Under the pieces are notes generated by a model that was not told the origin of the DNA, did not search any database, and worked only from the letters and a program-made list of their open reading frames with translations. The translations under genes and the position numbers were made by a program. DNA of 64,000 nt, taken from assembly GCF_902833045.1 (NCBI RefSeq), contig NZ_CADFDU010000002.1, forward strand, positions 62,001 to 126,000, given 5' to 3'. The DNA is from Burkholderia sp. BCC0322. GTDB taxonomy: Bacteria > Pseudomonadota > Gammaproteobacteria > Burkholderiales > Burkholderiaceae. This document shows, piece after piece, positions 7,892 to 15,454 of this stretch (the first letter of the stretch is position 1; each line of letters starts with the position of its first letter).

Positions 7892-8836
7892 ATGAAGCGC
7901 AAGAATAAGGCCACGCTCACCGGGCTCGGCGCGGTGTTGTTGTGGGCCTCCGTGGTTGCCCTCGTTCGTGGCGTGAGCGAAAGCCTCGGCGCGACCGGCG
8001 GCGCCGCGATGATCTATACGGTGGCATCCGTGCTTCTGCTGCTGACGATCGGCTTCCCCGATCTGAGCAAATTCCCGAAAACCTATCTGCTCTGGGGCGG
8101 GCTGCTGTTCGTCGCGTACGAGCTGTGCCTGTCGCTGTCGATCGGCTATGCAAGCAACGGCCAGCAGGCGATCGAAGTCGCGATGGTCAACTATCTGTGG
8201 CCGAGCTTCACGCTGGTCGCCGCGATCGTGTTCAACAAGCAGCGCGCGAACCTGCTGGTCGTGCCCGGCGTCCTGCTGTCGATGCTCGGAATCTGCCGGG
8301 TGCTCGGCGGCGACCAGGGCCTCGACCCGGCCGGCATGCTGCACAACGTCGCGAACAACCCGCTGAGCTACGGGCTCGCGTTCTTCGGCGCGCTGATCTG
8401 GGCCGGCTACTGCACGGTGACGGCGCGCCTCGCCGACGGCAAGAACGGCGTCACGCCGTTCTTCATGCTGGTGGCGCTGGCGCTCTGGATCAAGTTCGCG
8501 ATCGAAGGCGGCGGCGGCATGACGTTCAGCCTGCATGCGGTCATCTACATCGTGCTGGCGGCATCGGCGCTGGGGTTCGGCTACGCGGCCTGGAACACCG
8601 GCATCATGCACGGCAACGTGACGATCATCGTCGGCGCGTCGTATTTCACCCCGGTGCTCGCCGCCATGCTCGCCGCGACGCTGCTGCATGCGCCGCTGTC
8701 GATCGAGTTCTGGCAAGGGGCATCGATGGTCTGCGGCGGGTCGATCCTGTGCTGGCTCGCGACGCGCGGCCGGCGCAGTGCAAAGGCCGCGCCCGTTCGG
8801 AGCGGCAACGAAGCGCAGGGCAACTGCCAGGGCTGA
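7892..8836 (+). CDS. yddG: Aromatic amino acid exporter YddG-type DMT permease
   Basis: A 314-residue inner-membrane protein with about ten hydrophobic segments in two EamA repeats. The N-terminal KATLTGLGAVLLWASVVALVRGVSE motif and the MVNYLWPSFT and AAWNTGIMHGN stretches resemble the YddG branch of the drug/metabolite transporter superfamily, which exports aromatic amino acids and related compounds. The start ATG 7892 is preceded by AGGCAGGA; an in-frame ATG at 7871 is less likely. The Arg-rich soluble C-terminus has no obvious role. It is transcribed alone and converges with the lysE-like gene. Confidence 0.78.
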   Translation: MKRKNKATLTGLGAVLLWASVVALVRGVSESLGATGGAAMIYTVASVLLLLTIGFPDLSKFPKTYLLWGGLLFVAYELCLSLSIGYASNGQQAIEVAMVNYLWPSFTLVAAIVFNKQRANLLVVPGVLLSMLGICRVLGGDQGLDPAGMLHNVANNPLSYGLAFFGALIWAGYCTVTARLADGKNGVTPFFMLVALALWIKFAIEGGGGMTFSLHAVIYIVLAASALGFGYAAWNTGIMHGNVTIIVGASYFTPVLAAMLAATLLHAPLSIEFWQGASMVCGGSILCWLATRGRRSAKAAPVRSGNEAQGNCQG

Positions 8837-8908
8837 CGATGCCGGGCGCTTGCATTGCGATGCCGCTCGACAGCACCCGGGGATCCTGCAAACCGCCAGC
8901 CACTCGCG

Positions 8909-9541
8909 CTAGCTGTGCGACTCCAGTGCGATACGCACGGCGAGCCCGGCCAGCACCGTGCCCATCAACCAGCGCTGGACCGACGCCCAGACCGGCCGCC
9001 CGGCCAAGAAACCCGCGATGCCGCCTGCCATGCAGGCAATCAGCCCATTCACGCTGACGCTCACCGCAATCTGCACGCAACCGAGCGCCAGCGATTGCGC
9101 GAGCACGCTGCCGTGCCCCGGCGAAATGAACTGCGGCAGAAGCGACAGGTACATCACCGCGATCTTCGGATTCGAGAGGTTCGTGACGAAGCCCATCGCG
9201 AACAGCCTGGCCCGGCTGTCGTGCGGCAACTGCCTGACCTGGAATGCCGAGCGACCGCCCGGCTTCAGCGCCTGCCACGCCAGGTACGCCAGATAAAGCG
9301 CACCGGCAAAACGCAACACGTCGTACGCATACGGCATGGCCATCACCAGCGCGGTGATGCCCAGCGCCGCGCACACCATATAGAAAACGAACCCCAGCGC
9401 GACGCCGCCGAGCGACACCAGCCCCGCACGGCGGCCCTGGCAGATCGAGCGCGACACCAGGTAGATCATGTTCGGCCCGGGCGTCAGCACCATGCCGAGC
9501 GACACGAGTCCGAAAGCAAGCAAGGTAGAGGCAGCCGGCAC
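8909..9541 (-). CDS. LysE/RhtB family amino acid exporter
   Basis: A 210-residue, six-span exporter of the LysE/RhtB superfamily. The N-terminal signature GMVLTPGPNMIYLVSRSI and the later FVTNLSNPKIAVMYLSLLPQF are diagnostic. The start is a GTG at 9541, set by a GGAG ribosome site 7 bases upstream; the frame extends 36 codons further but those are not hydrophobic and precede the site. The substrate cannot be told from sequence (homoserine lactone, Thr, Lys and others occur in the family). The LysR gene immediately upstream on the same strand may regulate it. Confidence 0.85.
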   Translation of the reverse strand: MPAASTLLAFGLVSLGMVLTPGPNMIYLVSRSICQGRRAGLVSLGGVALGFVFYMVCAALGITALVMAMPYAYDVLRFAGALYLAYLAWQALKPGGRSAFQVRQLPHDSRARLFAMGFVTNLSNPKIAVMYLSLLPQFISPGHGSVLAQSLALGCVQIAVSVSVNGLIACMAGGIAGFLAGRPVWASVQRWLMGTVLAGLAVRIALESHS

Positions 9542-9664
9542 GAAAATCTCCTTCGGGGCGAAGCGGTCAGGGGCGAGTTCGAACAATGTATTGCATCCCG
9601 ACCGCCATCTGCATGAATAAACTTCAAGCCGCCCATGAGCGCTTTTCATCGCACCGGCCGTTCG

Positions 9665-10561
9665 TTACCGGCTCTTTCTCGCGCGCGTGTGGATCGCCTT
9701 CGCTGCCTTCGCGCGTTGCGCGTCGACGAGCCGCACGAACTCGTCTGCGACCGCGTTGCCGGCCGTATTCCACGACAATCGCACCGAGCGATGCAGCCTG
9801 GGCGTCAGTTCCAGCACGCGGCCACCGAACGGCGTGTACGTGAGCGTGATGCGCGGCACGATCGACACGCCCATGCCGGCTTCCGCCATCGACAGAATGG
9901 TCCGCATCTCGACCACGTTGAACGCGGCCCGCAACGGTGCCCCGCCGCGCGCGAAGTAATCCGCGATCACCGGCCCGCATCCTGCCTTCGAGAAAATGAA
10001 CGGCGCCGACGACAACTGCTTTGCCGACACGCTCTTGCGGCCGGCGAACATGCCGTCCGCCGCGACTGCGACAAAATCCTCGTCGAGCAGCGGCAGATTG
10101 TGCGCGAACGTCTTCGTGCCGGCCACCACCCCGACATCGGCCGTTCCGTCGTCGATCCACCCTTCGACTTCGCTGTCGGTGCCTTCGAGCAGCACCGCCG
10201 ACACGCCCTGGTGCATCTCCTTCAACGCCTCGAGCGCCGGTACGACGAACGCCAGCGACACGCTCGGCAGCGACGCGACCACCAGCTTCCCTTCGAGCTT
10301 GCCGCGCGACAGGCTGAACTGCTGGCGCAACAGCTGCGCTTCCCGCACCACGTTCTGCACGTACGGCCACAGGCGTTCGCCCGCCGCCGTCAGGACGACC
10401 GGCTGCCGGTCGCGCCAGAGCAGCTTGACCTCCGTGATGTCCTCCAGCTCGGTCAATGCATGACTGATCGCGGACTGACTGCGGCTCAACCGGTCGGCCG
10501 CGGCCGTGAGCGAGCCGAGTTCGACCACGGCCGCCAGGGCCTGCAACTGGGCAAGCGTCAT
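9665..10561 (-). CDS. LysR-family transcriptional regulator
   Basis: A 298-residue regulator with an N-terminal winged HTH (MTLAQLQALAAVVELGSL, then SRSQSAISHALTELEDIT, residues about 1-60) and a periplasmic-binding-like effector domain. AGGAGG lies 5 bases before the ATG at 10561, which settles the start against a TTG 18 bases further up. It diverges from the TauE-like permease across 300 bases and lies just upstream of the LysE-type exporter in the same direction. Either neighbour could be its target. The effector is unknown. Confidence 0.85.
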   Translation of the reverse strand: MTLAQLQALAAVVELGSLTAAADRLSRSQSAISHALTELEDITEVKLLWRDRQPVVLTAAGERLWPYVQNVVREAQLLRQQFSLSRGKLEGKLVVASLPSVSLAFVVPALEALKEMHQGVSAVLLEGTDSEVEGWIDDGTADVGVVAGTKTFAHNLPLLDEDFVAVAADGMFAGRKSVSAKQLSSAPFIFSKAGCGPVIADYFARGGAPLRAAFNVVEMRTILSMAEAGMGVSIVPRITLTYTPFGGRVLELTPRLHRSVRLSWNTAGNAVADEFVRLVDAQRAKAAKAIHTRARKSR

Positions 10562-10862
10562 CGACGCCTCCTTGTTCAAGGGTATGTATGTCGTGCATGA
10601 AATGGAAAAGCGTCATGAATTATATTGAACCCAGGAAAAGATCACGCCGACGCTACCCGCAGCGCACCGCGGCCAATGCCGAATGTCCTTCACAACGCTC
10701 AGGTAAGATGCATTCCCGAACCGCATAGCGATTGCCCGCGGCACCGGCCGCACGACTGCGCGGCGTCCTGCAATCGACTTCCGGTTCTAGCCGATCCAGA
10801 ACACATGCGTGCAACACGCACGCGAGCGCAACGGGCTCTGTCGACAGCGCTCGCTGCCGGAT
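10562..10862. other. Divergent promoter region, LysR gene / TauE-like gene
   Basis: About 300 bases without a gene. The AT-richer segment near 10585-10635 contains two CATGA/TCATG half-repeats about 20 bases apart, which could be LysR contact sites. No firm promoter boxes were recognised. Confidence 0.35.
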
Positions 10863-11726
10863 ATGCCGCGACATGCCATGATGCATTTCAATCTGACTGA
10901 AGGTGTGCTGGTCTCCGGCCTGCAGGGGCTCAGCGCGTTCGATCTGGCCGGTATCGCCGTTGCGCTGCTGCTGGGCGGCATGGTCAAGGGGATCACGGGC
11001 ATCGGCGTGCCGCTGATCGCGATGCCGATACTCAGCCAGTTCCTGCCGATCCGGCATGCGGTGCTGCTGCTGTCGATGCCGATCATCCTCGGCAACATTC
11101 CGCAGGCGCTGGAAGGCGGCCAGTTGCTGGCGACGGCACGCAAGATCGCCGCGCCGATCGCGGGCACCGTGATCGGCAACATCGTCGGCGTGGCGATCCT
11201 GCTGTCGCTCAATCCGGGGCATGCACAGGCGGCGTCCGGCGCGCTGCTGATCGTGGCCGCGGCGCTGATGCTCGCCGCGCCGAAACTCCACCTGCCGGAC
11301 GCATGGCAAAAGCCTGTCGGCTTCGCGCTCGGTTTCGGTGCAGCGCTGATGGAGAGCATCGCGTCGGTTCCCGGCCCGCTGCTCGCCACCTACCTGATTT
11401 CGTCCGGCGCGACCGGGCGCGTCTTCACGAAGCAGATCGCGATCATCCTCGTGGTGTCTATCGTCACGCTGATCACGACGTTCAGCGGCGCCGCGCACGC
11501 GAGCGGCGCCGACCTCGCGATCTCGGCAGCGGCCAGCCTCCCGGCCATTGCCGGCATGTGGCTCGTTCGCCCGCTGCGGGACAGGATGTCGCCGCGCCTC
11601 TTCAGGATGGTCGTGCTGCTGTTCGTGCTCGTCGCGGCGTCGCAGATGATCTGGAAATCGGGCGTGTTCCGGCACGGCGGATCGCACGTTACCCAGATGG
11701 GCAACGCGCACGCAGCCAAGAATTAG
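10863..11726 (+). CDS. TauE/SafE (sulfite exporter) family permease
   Basis: A 287-residue membrane protein. The repeated motif GGMVKGITGIGVPLIAMPIL near residue 40 and the second-half segment FGAALMESIASVPGPLLATYL mark the TauE/SafE family, which moves organosulfur or other small anions. About eight membrane segments are seen. The start is uncertain among ATG 10863, 10878 and 10881, none with a strong ribosome site; the choice changes only a few residues. The divergent LysR gene may control it. Confidence 0.75.
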   Translation: MPRHAMMHFNLTEGVLVSGLQGLSAFDLAGIAVALLLGGMVKGITGIGVPLIAMPILSQFLPIRHAVLLLSMPIILGNIPQALEGGQLLATARKIAAPIAGTVIGNIVGVAILLSLNPGHAQAASGALLIVAAALMLAAPKLHLPDAWQKPVGFALGFGAALMESIASVPGPLLATYLISSGATGRVFTKQIAIILVVSIVTLITTFSGAAHASGADLAISAAASLPAIAGMWLVRPLRDRMSPRLFRMVVLLFVLVAASQMIWKSGVFRHGGSHVTQMGNAHAAKN

Positions 11727-11893
11727 CAGCCGGCGCACCGCCGTCGATGACGCATGCGTTCTGAAAGCTGCCAGGCGTAGTATTCGCGGGCCCGGCGTAT
11801 CGCCCCGCCCGACGGTGCGGACGATGCGTCACCGACTTTGCTGCTCGCTCGCTGATGCCCGCATCGGCGCTGCCACGCTTTCAGAGACATGAA

Positions 11894-11974
11894 ATGGAAA
11901 CCTACGTGTTGCTCGGCTGCGGATTCGGCCTCGGCCTGCTGATCGCCATCTGGGGCATCTGGCAACTCAAGTAA
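11894..11974 (+). CDS. Candidate 26-residue membrane peptide
   Basis: The frame encodes METYVLLGCGFGLGL then LIAIWGIWQLK, a single hydrophobic helix ending in Lys. That is the usual form of very small inner-membrane proteins. The purine-rich CAGAGACATGAA precedes the ATG, a modest ribosome site. It lies in the 370-base gap between the permease and a convergent LysR gene. Coding status is inferred from the amphipathic ends and hydrophobic core only; no family is recognised. Confidence 0.4.
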   Translation: METYVLLGCGFGLGLLIAIWGIWQLK

Positions 11975-12095
11975 CGGTTGCCCGCCCGATCCCCGCGCAA
12001 GCAATCCGTATGGAGACGAACGGGAAATTGTAGTTTGCGTTCATATTCGTCGCCCCTCTATTTCGCACTCCGATTCAGCGATCCGACAGCATCGG

Positions 12096-13046
12096 CTACC
12101 CGCGCCTGCTTCCGTGCGAAAGCAAACGCGATCGCGCTGCATCGAAACGCGTGCACTCGGCCTTGAGCCAGTCCGAAAACACCACGGTACGCGGATCGTC
12201 GGGATTGCGTGACAACAGCATGTAGCGCGCCGGCGCACGCACGTGCCTGCCGAAGACATCCACGAGCCGTCCACTCACGATCTCGTCATGCACCAGCGCG
12301 GCGCGCCCCATCGCGACACCCTGATGGTTCAGCGCCGCCGTGATTGCCAGGCTGGAAAAATTGAACTGCGGGCCGTCAAGATGGGCCGTCCACGCCGGGC
12401 GAACCGCCTCCAGCCACGTGCGCCACTCGACGAATTCGGGTGCACCGCCCCACGGAGCCGCGTCGTGCAGCAGGACGACGCCATCCAGCGATTCCCCGCC
12501 GGCAAAGGCCGGATGCTGCGCCAGATACGCCGGCGTGGCGACCGGAAACAGGATTTCGTCGAGCATGGCCTCGGCATGCAACCGCTCGTACTGCACCGGG
12601 TCGTAACGCACCGCCACATCGATGTCGTCGGTCTCCATGGCCTGACGATCCAGCACCTGAAACTCGGCCTTCACGCGAACCGGCACGTTCGGTTGTTGCC
12701 GGTGAAATTCGGACAGGCGCGGCATCAGCCACTGCAGCGCAAGCGACGGCAGGCAACTGACCTGCAGCGGGGCATCCGACATGCCAAGCGCCTGAAGCGT
12801 GCGATTGATGTCGACGAACGCGCCAGACATCGTCCCGAGCAGGATCCCGCCCTTCTCGGTCAGCTTCAGTCCGCGCGCCTGGCGCACGAACAGCGGATAA
12901 CCGAGCCGGTCCTCCAGGTTCCTGATCTGCTGGCTCACGGCGCTTTGCGTCAGGTTGAACGCCTGTGCCGTCTTCGTGAAGCTCAGCAGCCGGCCGGCCG
13001 TTTCAAAACAGAGCAGTGCACCAAGGATCGAACCGTCGAGTCGCAT
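12096..13046 (-). CDS. LysR-family regulator, GcvA/DsdC type
   Basis: A 316-residue regulator. The N-terminal HTH (LCFETAGRLLSFTKTAQAF, then LTQSAVSQQIRNLEDRLG) is of the GcvA/AmpR/DsdC subclass, and the effector domain has the PLQVSCLPSLALQWLMPRL start typical of that branch. It diverges from the D-serine dehydratase gene with only 109 bases between them, so it is very probably its D-serine-responsive activator. A CTAAT-N6-ATTAG operator lies in the gap. Confidence 0.82.
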   Translation of the reverse strand: MRLDGSILGALLCFETAGRLLSFTKTAQAFNLTQSAVSQQIRNLEDRLGYPLFVRQARGLKLTEKGGILLGTMSGAFVDINRTLQALGMSDAPLQVSCLPSLALQWLMPRLSEFHRQQPNVPVRVKAEFQVLDRQAMETDDIDVAVRYDPVQYERLHAEAMLDEILFPVATPAYLAQHPAFAGGESLDGVVLLHDAAPWGGAPEFVEWRTWLEAVRPAWTAHLDGPQFNFSSLAITAALNHQGVAMGRAALVHDEIVSGRLVDVFGRHVRAPARYMLLSRNPDDPRTVVFSDWLKAECTRFDAARSRLLSHGSRRG

Positions 13047-13060
13047 AGATATCAGTCAGG

Positions 13061-13076
13061 CTAATGCATTCATTAG
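13061..13076. promoter_or_regulatory. Inverted-repeat operator CTAATG-N4-CATTAG
   Basis: A perfect 6-bp palindrome with a CATT spacer, 15 bases from the start of the LysR gene and 80 bases upstream of dsdA. CTAAT/ATTAG half-sites are known contact sequences for GcvA-class LysR proteins, so this is the likely autoregulatory and activation site. The assignment is inferred from position and subclass. Confidence 0.6.
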
Positions 13077-13155
13077 AAATCGGCGCTTTTGCGCAGCCGT
13101 CCAGAATCGTAGCATTCCGGCCAGATGTTCCGTTTATCCGATGCAAGGCCAATCC

Positions 13156-14481
13156 ATGACCATTACGCTCCAGCCCGCCGATCTATTAGCCAAACTGCAA
13201 TCACACCACCCGCTGCTATGGCTGAATCCCCATGCCGGCGGCCCGCTGCCGCACGACGCACCGTCGCGCGGCGCCATTGCGATGGCCGAAGCGCGGCTGG
13301 CGCGCTGCGAGCCGCTGATGGCCGAGCTGTTTCCCGAACTCGCGGCAAGCGCGGGAAAAGTCGAATCGCCGCTGATGCCGGCCGACCGCCTGCAGCGCGC
13401 GCTGTCGCTCCCGGCGGACGCACACGGCGCGTGGTTCATCAAGCGCGACGACGCGCTGCCGGTCGCCGGTTCGATCAAGGCGCGCGGCGGCTTTCATGAA
13501 GTGCTCGCGCTCGCGGAGTCGATCGCGATCGAACACGGGCTGCTCGACCCCGTGGGCGATCGGCGGATCCTCGCATCGGCGGCCGCACGCGAACTGTTTG
13601 CCGCAAACACCGTCATCGTCGGCAGCACCGGCAATCTCGGCCTGAGCATCGGCGTGATGGCCGCCGCGCTGGGGTTCGAATCGGTCGTTCACATGTCGAC
13701 CGACGCGAAGCCGTGGAAGAAAGCGCGCCTGAGACAACGCGGCGTTCGCGTCGTCGAACATGACGGCGACTATGCGCAGGCCGTCGCGGCCGGACGCGCG
13801 CAGGCACGCAATCAGCCGCGCAGCCACTTCGTCGACGACGAAGGCTCGCTGATGCTGTTCCTGGGCTACGCGGCCAGCGCCCGGCATCTCGCCGCGCAGC
13901 TCGTCGAAGCGGGCCGCCGCGTGGACGCGACGCATCCGCTCTTCGTCCATCTCCCGTGCGGCGTCGGCGGCGCACCGGGCGGCATCGCGTATGGCCTCAA
14001 GGCGCTGTTCGGCGAGCACGTGCATTGCTTCTTCGCCGAACCCGTCGCGTCGCCGTGCATGCTGGTCCAGCTGGCCGCCGGCCCCGGGAAGCCCGTGTCC
14101 GTCTACGACGCGGGGCTCGACAACCGGACCGAGGCCGATGGCCTGGCCGTCGCGCAGGCCTCGCACCTCGTCAGTCCGCTGATGGCGTCGCTGCTGTCGG
14201 GCGTGTTCACCGTCAGCGACGCGCAGCTCTACACGCAGTTGCTCGCGGTCCAGCGTGCGACGGGCGTCGAGCTCGAGCCGTCGGCCGCCGCTGCCGTCGG
14301 CGGTCCCGGCTGGCTGTCGCAATCCCCGGCCGGCCGCGACTACATGCAGCGCCACGCGATCGACCTGCGCCGGTCGACCCACGTCATCTGGGCGACGGGC
14401 GGCTCGCTCGTGCCGCCTGAAGAACATCGCCGCTTCCAGTCTCATGCGCAGGCGCTCGCCGGTGCCGCAGCCCATGCGTGA
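13156..14481 (+). CDS. dsdA: D-serine ammonia-lyase (D-serine dehydratase)
   Basis: A 441-residue PLP enzyme converting D-serine to pyruvate and ammonia; DsdA proteins are usually about 440 residues. The PLP-lysine motif is SIKARGGFHEVL (Lys in SIKAR), the phosphate-binding loop is GSTGNLGLS, and HLPCGVGGAPGGIAYGLK is the typical glycine-rich segment. The start ATG 13156 has AAGG 8 bases upstream; the in-frame ATG at 13141 is 5 codons earlier and has no such site. It is controlled by the divergent DsdC-like regulator, and a GC-rich hairpin follows the gene. Confidence 0.9.
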   Translation: MTITLQPADLLAKLQSHHPLLWLNPHAGGPLPHDAPSRGAIAMAEARLARCEPLMAELFPELAASAGKVESPLMPADRLQRALSLPADAHGAWFIKRDDALPVAGSIKARGGFHEVLALAESIAIEHGLLDPVGDRRILASAAARELFAANTVIVGSTGNLGLSIGVMAAALGFESVVHMSTDAKPWKKARLRQRGVRVVEHDGDYAQAVAAGRAQARNQPRSHFVDDEGSLMLFLGYAASARHLAAQLVEAGRRVDATHPLFVHLPCGVGGAPGGIAYGLKALFGEHVHCFFAEPVASPCMLVQLAAGPGKPVSVYDAGLDNRTEADGLAVAQASHLVSPLMASLLSGVFTVSDAQLYTQLLAVQRATGVELEPSAAAAVGGPGWLSQSPAGRDYMQRHAIDLRRSTHVIWATGGSLVPPEEHRRFQSHAQALAGAAAHA

Positions 14482-14487
14482 CGCGTC

Positions 14488-14506
14488 GGGGCGGGCGTCC
14501 CGCCTC
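14488..14506 (+). terminator. Hairpin downstream of dsdA
   Basis: GGGGCGGG pairs with CCCGCCTC (one G-T pair) around a CGT loop, 6 bases after the dsdA stop. It is followed by GTTCCCG, with no strong T-run, so terminator strength is uncertain. Confidence 0.4.
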
Positions 14507-14534
14507 GTTCCCGAAGACGCGTTAGACTGTCTCG

Positions 14535-14789
14535 ATGGAACAATGCCGTTATTGCCAGAGAATCCGCGATGAATGGGATTGCCACGGTGACGAATGCCGC
14601 CGGGCAATCGCCAAGGCGCTGCGCCGGCAGCGCGCGGGCCTGCCCATGGTGCCCGATCGCATCCGCAACGAACTGCCGTCCGGCGCCCCGACCCAGCAGG
14701 TCATCGCCGTGCTGTCGCGCCAGCGCCTGCGCGCGCGCCGCGGCAACGAGGAGCGCCGGGAGCGCAAGGAAATCGACGACGACGTCTGA
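14535..14789 (+). CDS. Small Cys-containing hypothetical protein
   Basis: An 84-residue protein of unknown function. The N-terminus has MEQCRYCQRI and DCHGDEC, a CxxC plus CxxxxC arrangement that could bind zinc. The rest is basic and Arg-rich (about one residue in four), followed by an acidic EIDDDV tail. Codon bias matches neighbouring genes, with nearly all third positions G or C after the first 20 codons. That supports real coding although no good ribosome site is visible. Confidence 0.55.
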   Translation: MEQCRYCQRIRDEWDCHGDECRRAIAKALRRQRAGLPMVPDRIRNELPSGAPTQQVIAVLSRQRLRARRGNEERRERKEIDDDV

Positions 14790-14980
14790 TCCGGCAGCGT
14801 CGCAGCCCGTCCGCCTCCTCTCCGCCCGCACCTTCGCCCGCACCTTCGCCGCCGGGCGCCCGTCCGTGCCGCACGCGTCCGCCCCGCTCCGTTGCAAATC
14901 CGGCAACCTGGATTAGGGACAGAAGGCATTTATCTCGAAATTATTATCCAGGCTGCAACGATCTTTCGCCAAAACTCACG

Positions 14981-15009
14981 TTTACCCTAGGTCGACCGGC
15001 GCCTACGAT
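14981..15009 (+). promoter_or_regulatory. Putative sigma-70 promoter for the DUF4148 gene
   Basis: TTTACC (-35) and TACGAT (-10) are separated by exactly 17 bases. The predicted transcript starts near 15016, about 54 bases before the ATG. Each box matches the consensus at 4 of 6 positions. Confidence 0.4.
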
Positions 15010-15069
15010 GTAATCAACCGCTTACGACATGGTGTCGAACGCGGAAAGCCAAAAACATCGGAGGTCATC

Positions 15070-15369
15070 ATGAAATCGCTCGTTTCCGCAGTCGTTGCCG
15101 CTGTCGCCCTGTCCGCCTCGTTCGGCGCATTCGCCCAAAGCACCGTGACCCGCGCTCAAGTGCGCGATGAACTGGTCCAGCTCGAAAGCGCCGGCTACAA
15201 GCCGAGCCAGTCGAGCCCGTACTACCCGGCCGACATCCAGGCCGCGCAAGCCCGCGTGCACACCGCCGACAACAGCGGCTACGGTGCGCAACCGGCCGCG
15301 ACCGTCCAGGGTGGCGCACCGGCCGTCAAGGTGCAAAACCCGCGCGACTCGATCTACTTCGGCCACTAA
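15070..15369 (+). CDS. DUF4148 domain-containing secreted protein
   Basis: A 99-residue protein with signal peptide MKSLVSAVVAAVALSASFGAFAQ and the DUF4148 pattern TRAQVRDELVQLESAGYKPS followed by YYPADIQAAQARV. This family is abundant in Burkholderia as small secreted proteins of unknown role. GGAGG lies 5 bases upstream of the ATG, a strong ribosome site, so it is probably well expressed. A perfect 14-bp terminator stem follows. Confidence 0.88.
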   Translation: MKSLVSAVVAAVALSASFGAFAQSTVTRAQVRDELVQLESAGYKPSQSSPYYPADIQAAQARVHTADNSGYGAQPAATVQGGAPAVKVQNPRDSIYFGH

Positions 15370-15406
15370 GCCTGCCGCTGCGCGCCTTCGCGCGCAGTCC
15401 GCGCGA

Positions 15407-15442
15407 GCCACGAGCCCGTCCTGCGACGGGCTCGTGGCGTTT
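15407..15442. terminator. Strong hairpin terminator between convergent genes
   Basis: GCCACGAGCCCGTC and its exact complement form a 14-bp stem with a CTGC loop, followed by GTTTGC. It sits between the stops of the DUF4148 gene and the diguanylate cyclase gene, and could end both transcripts. Confidence 0.7.
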
Positions 15443-15454
15443 GCATCGCACGTA

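Noticed and set aside
14442-14906. 154-codon minus-strand frame opposite the 84-residue Cys protein
   Set aside because: No ribosome site or domain; codon bias favours the plus-strand frame.
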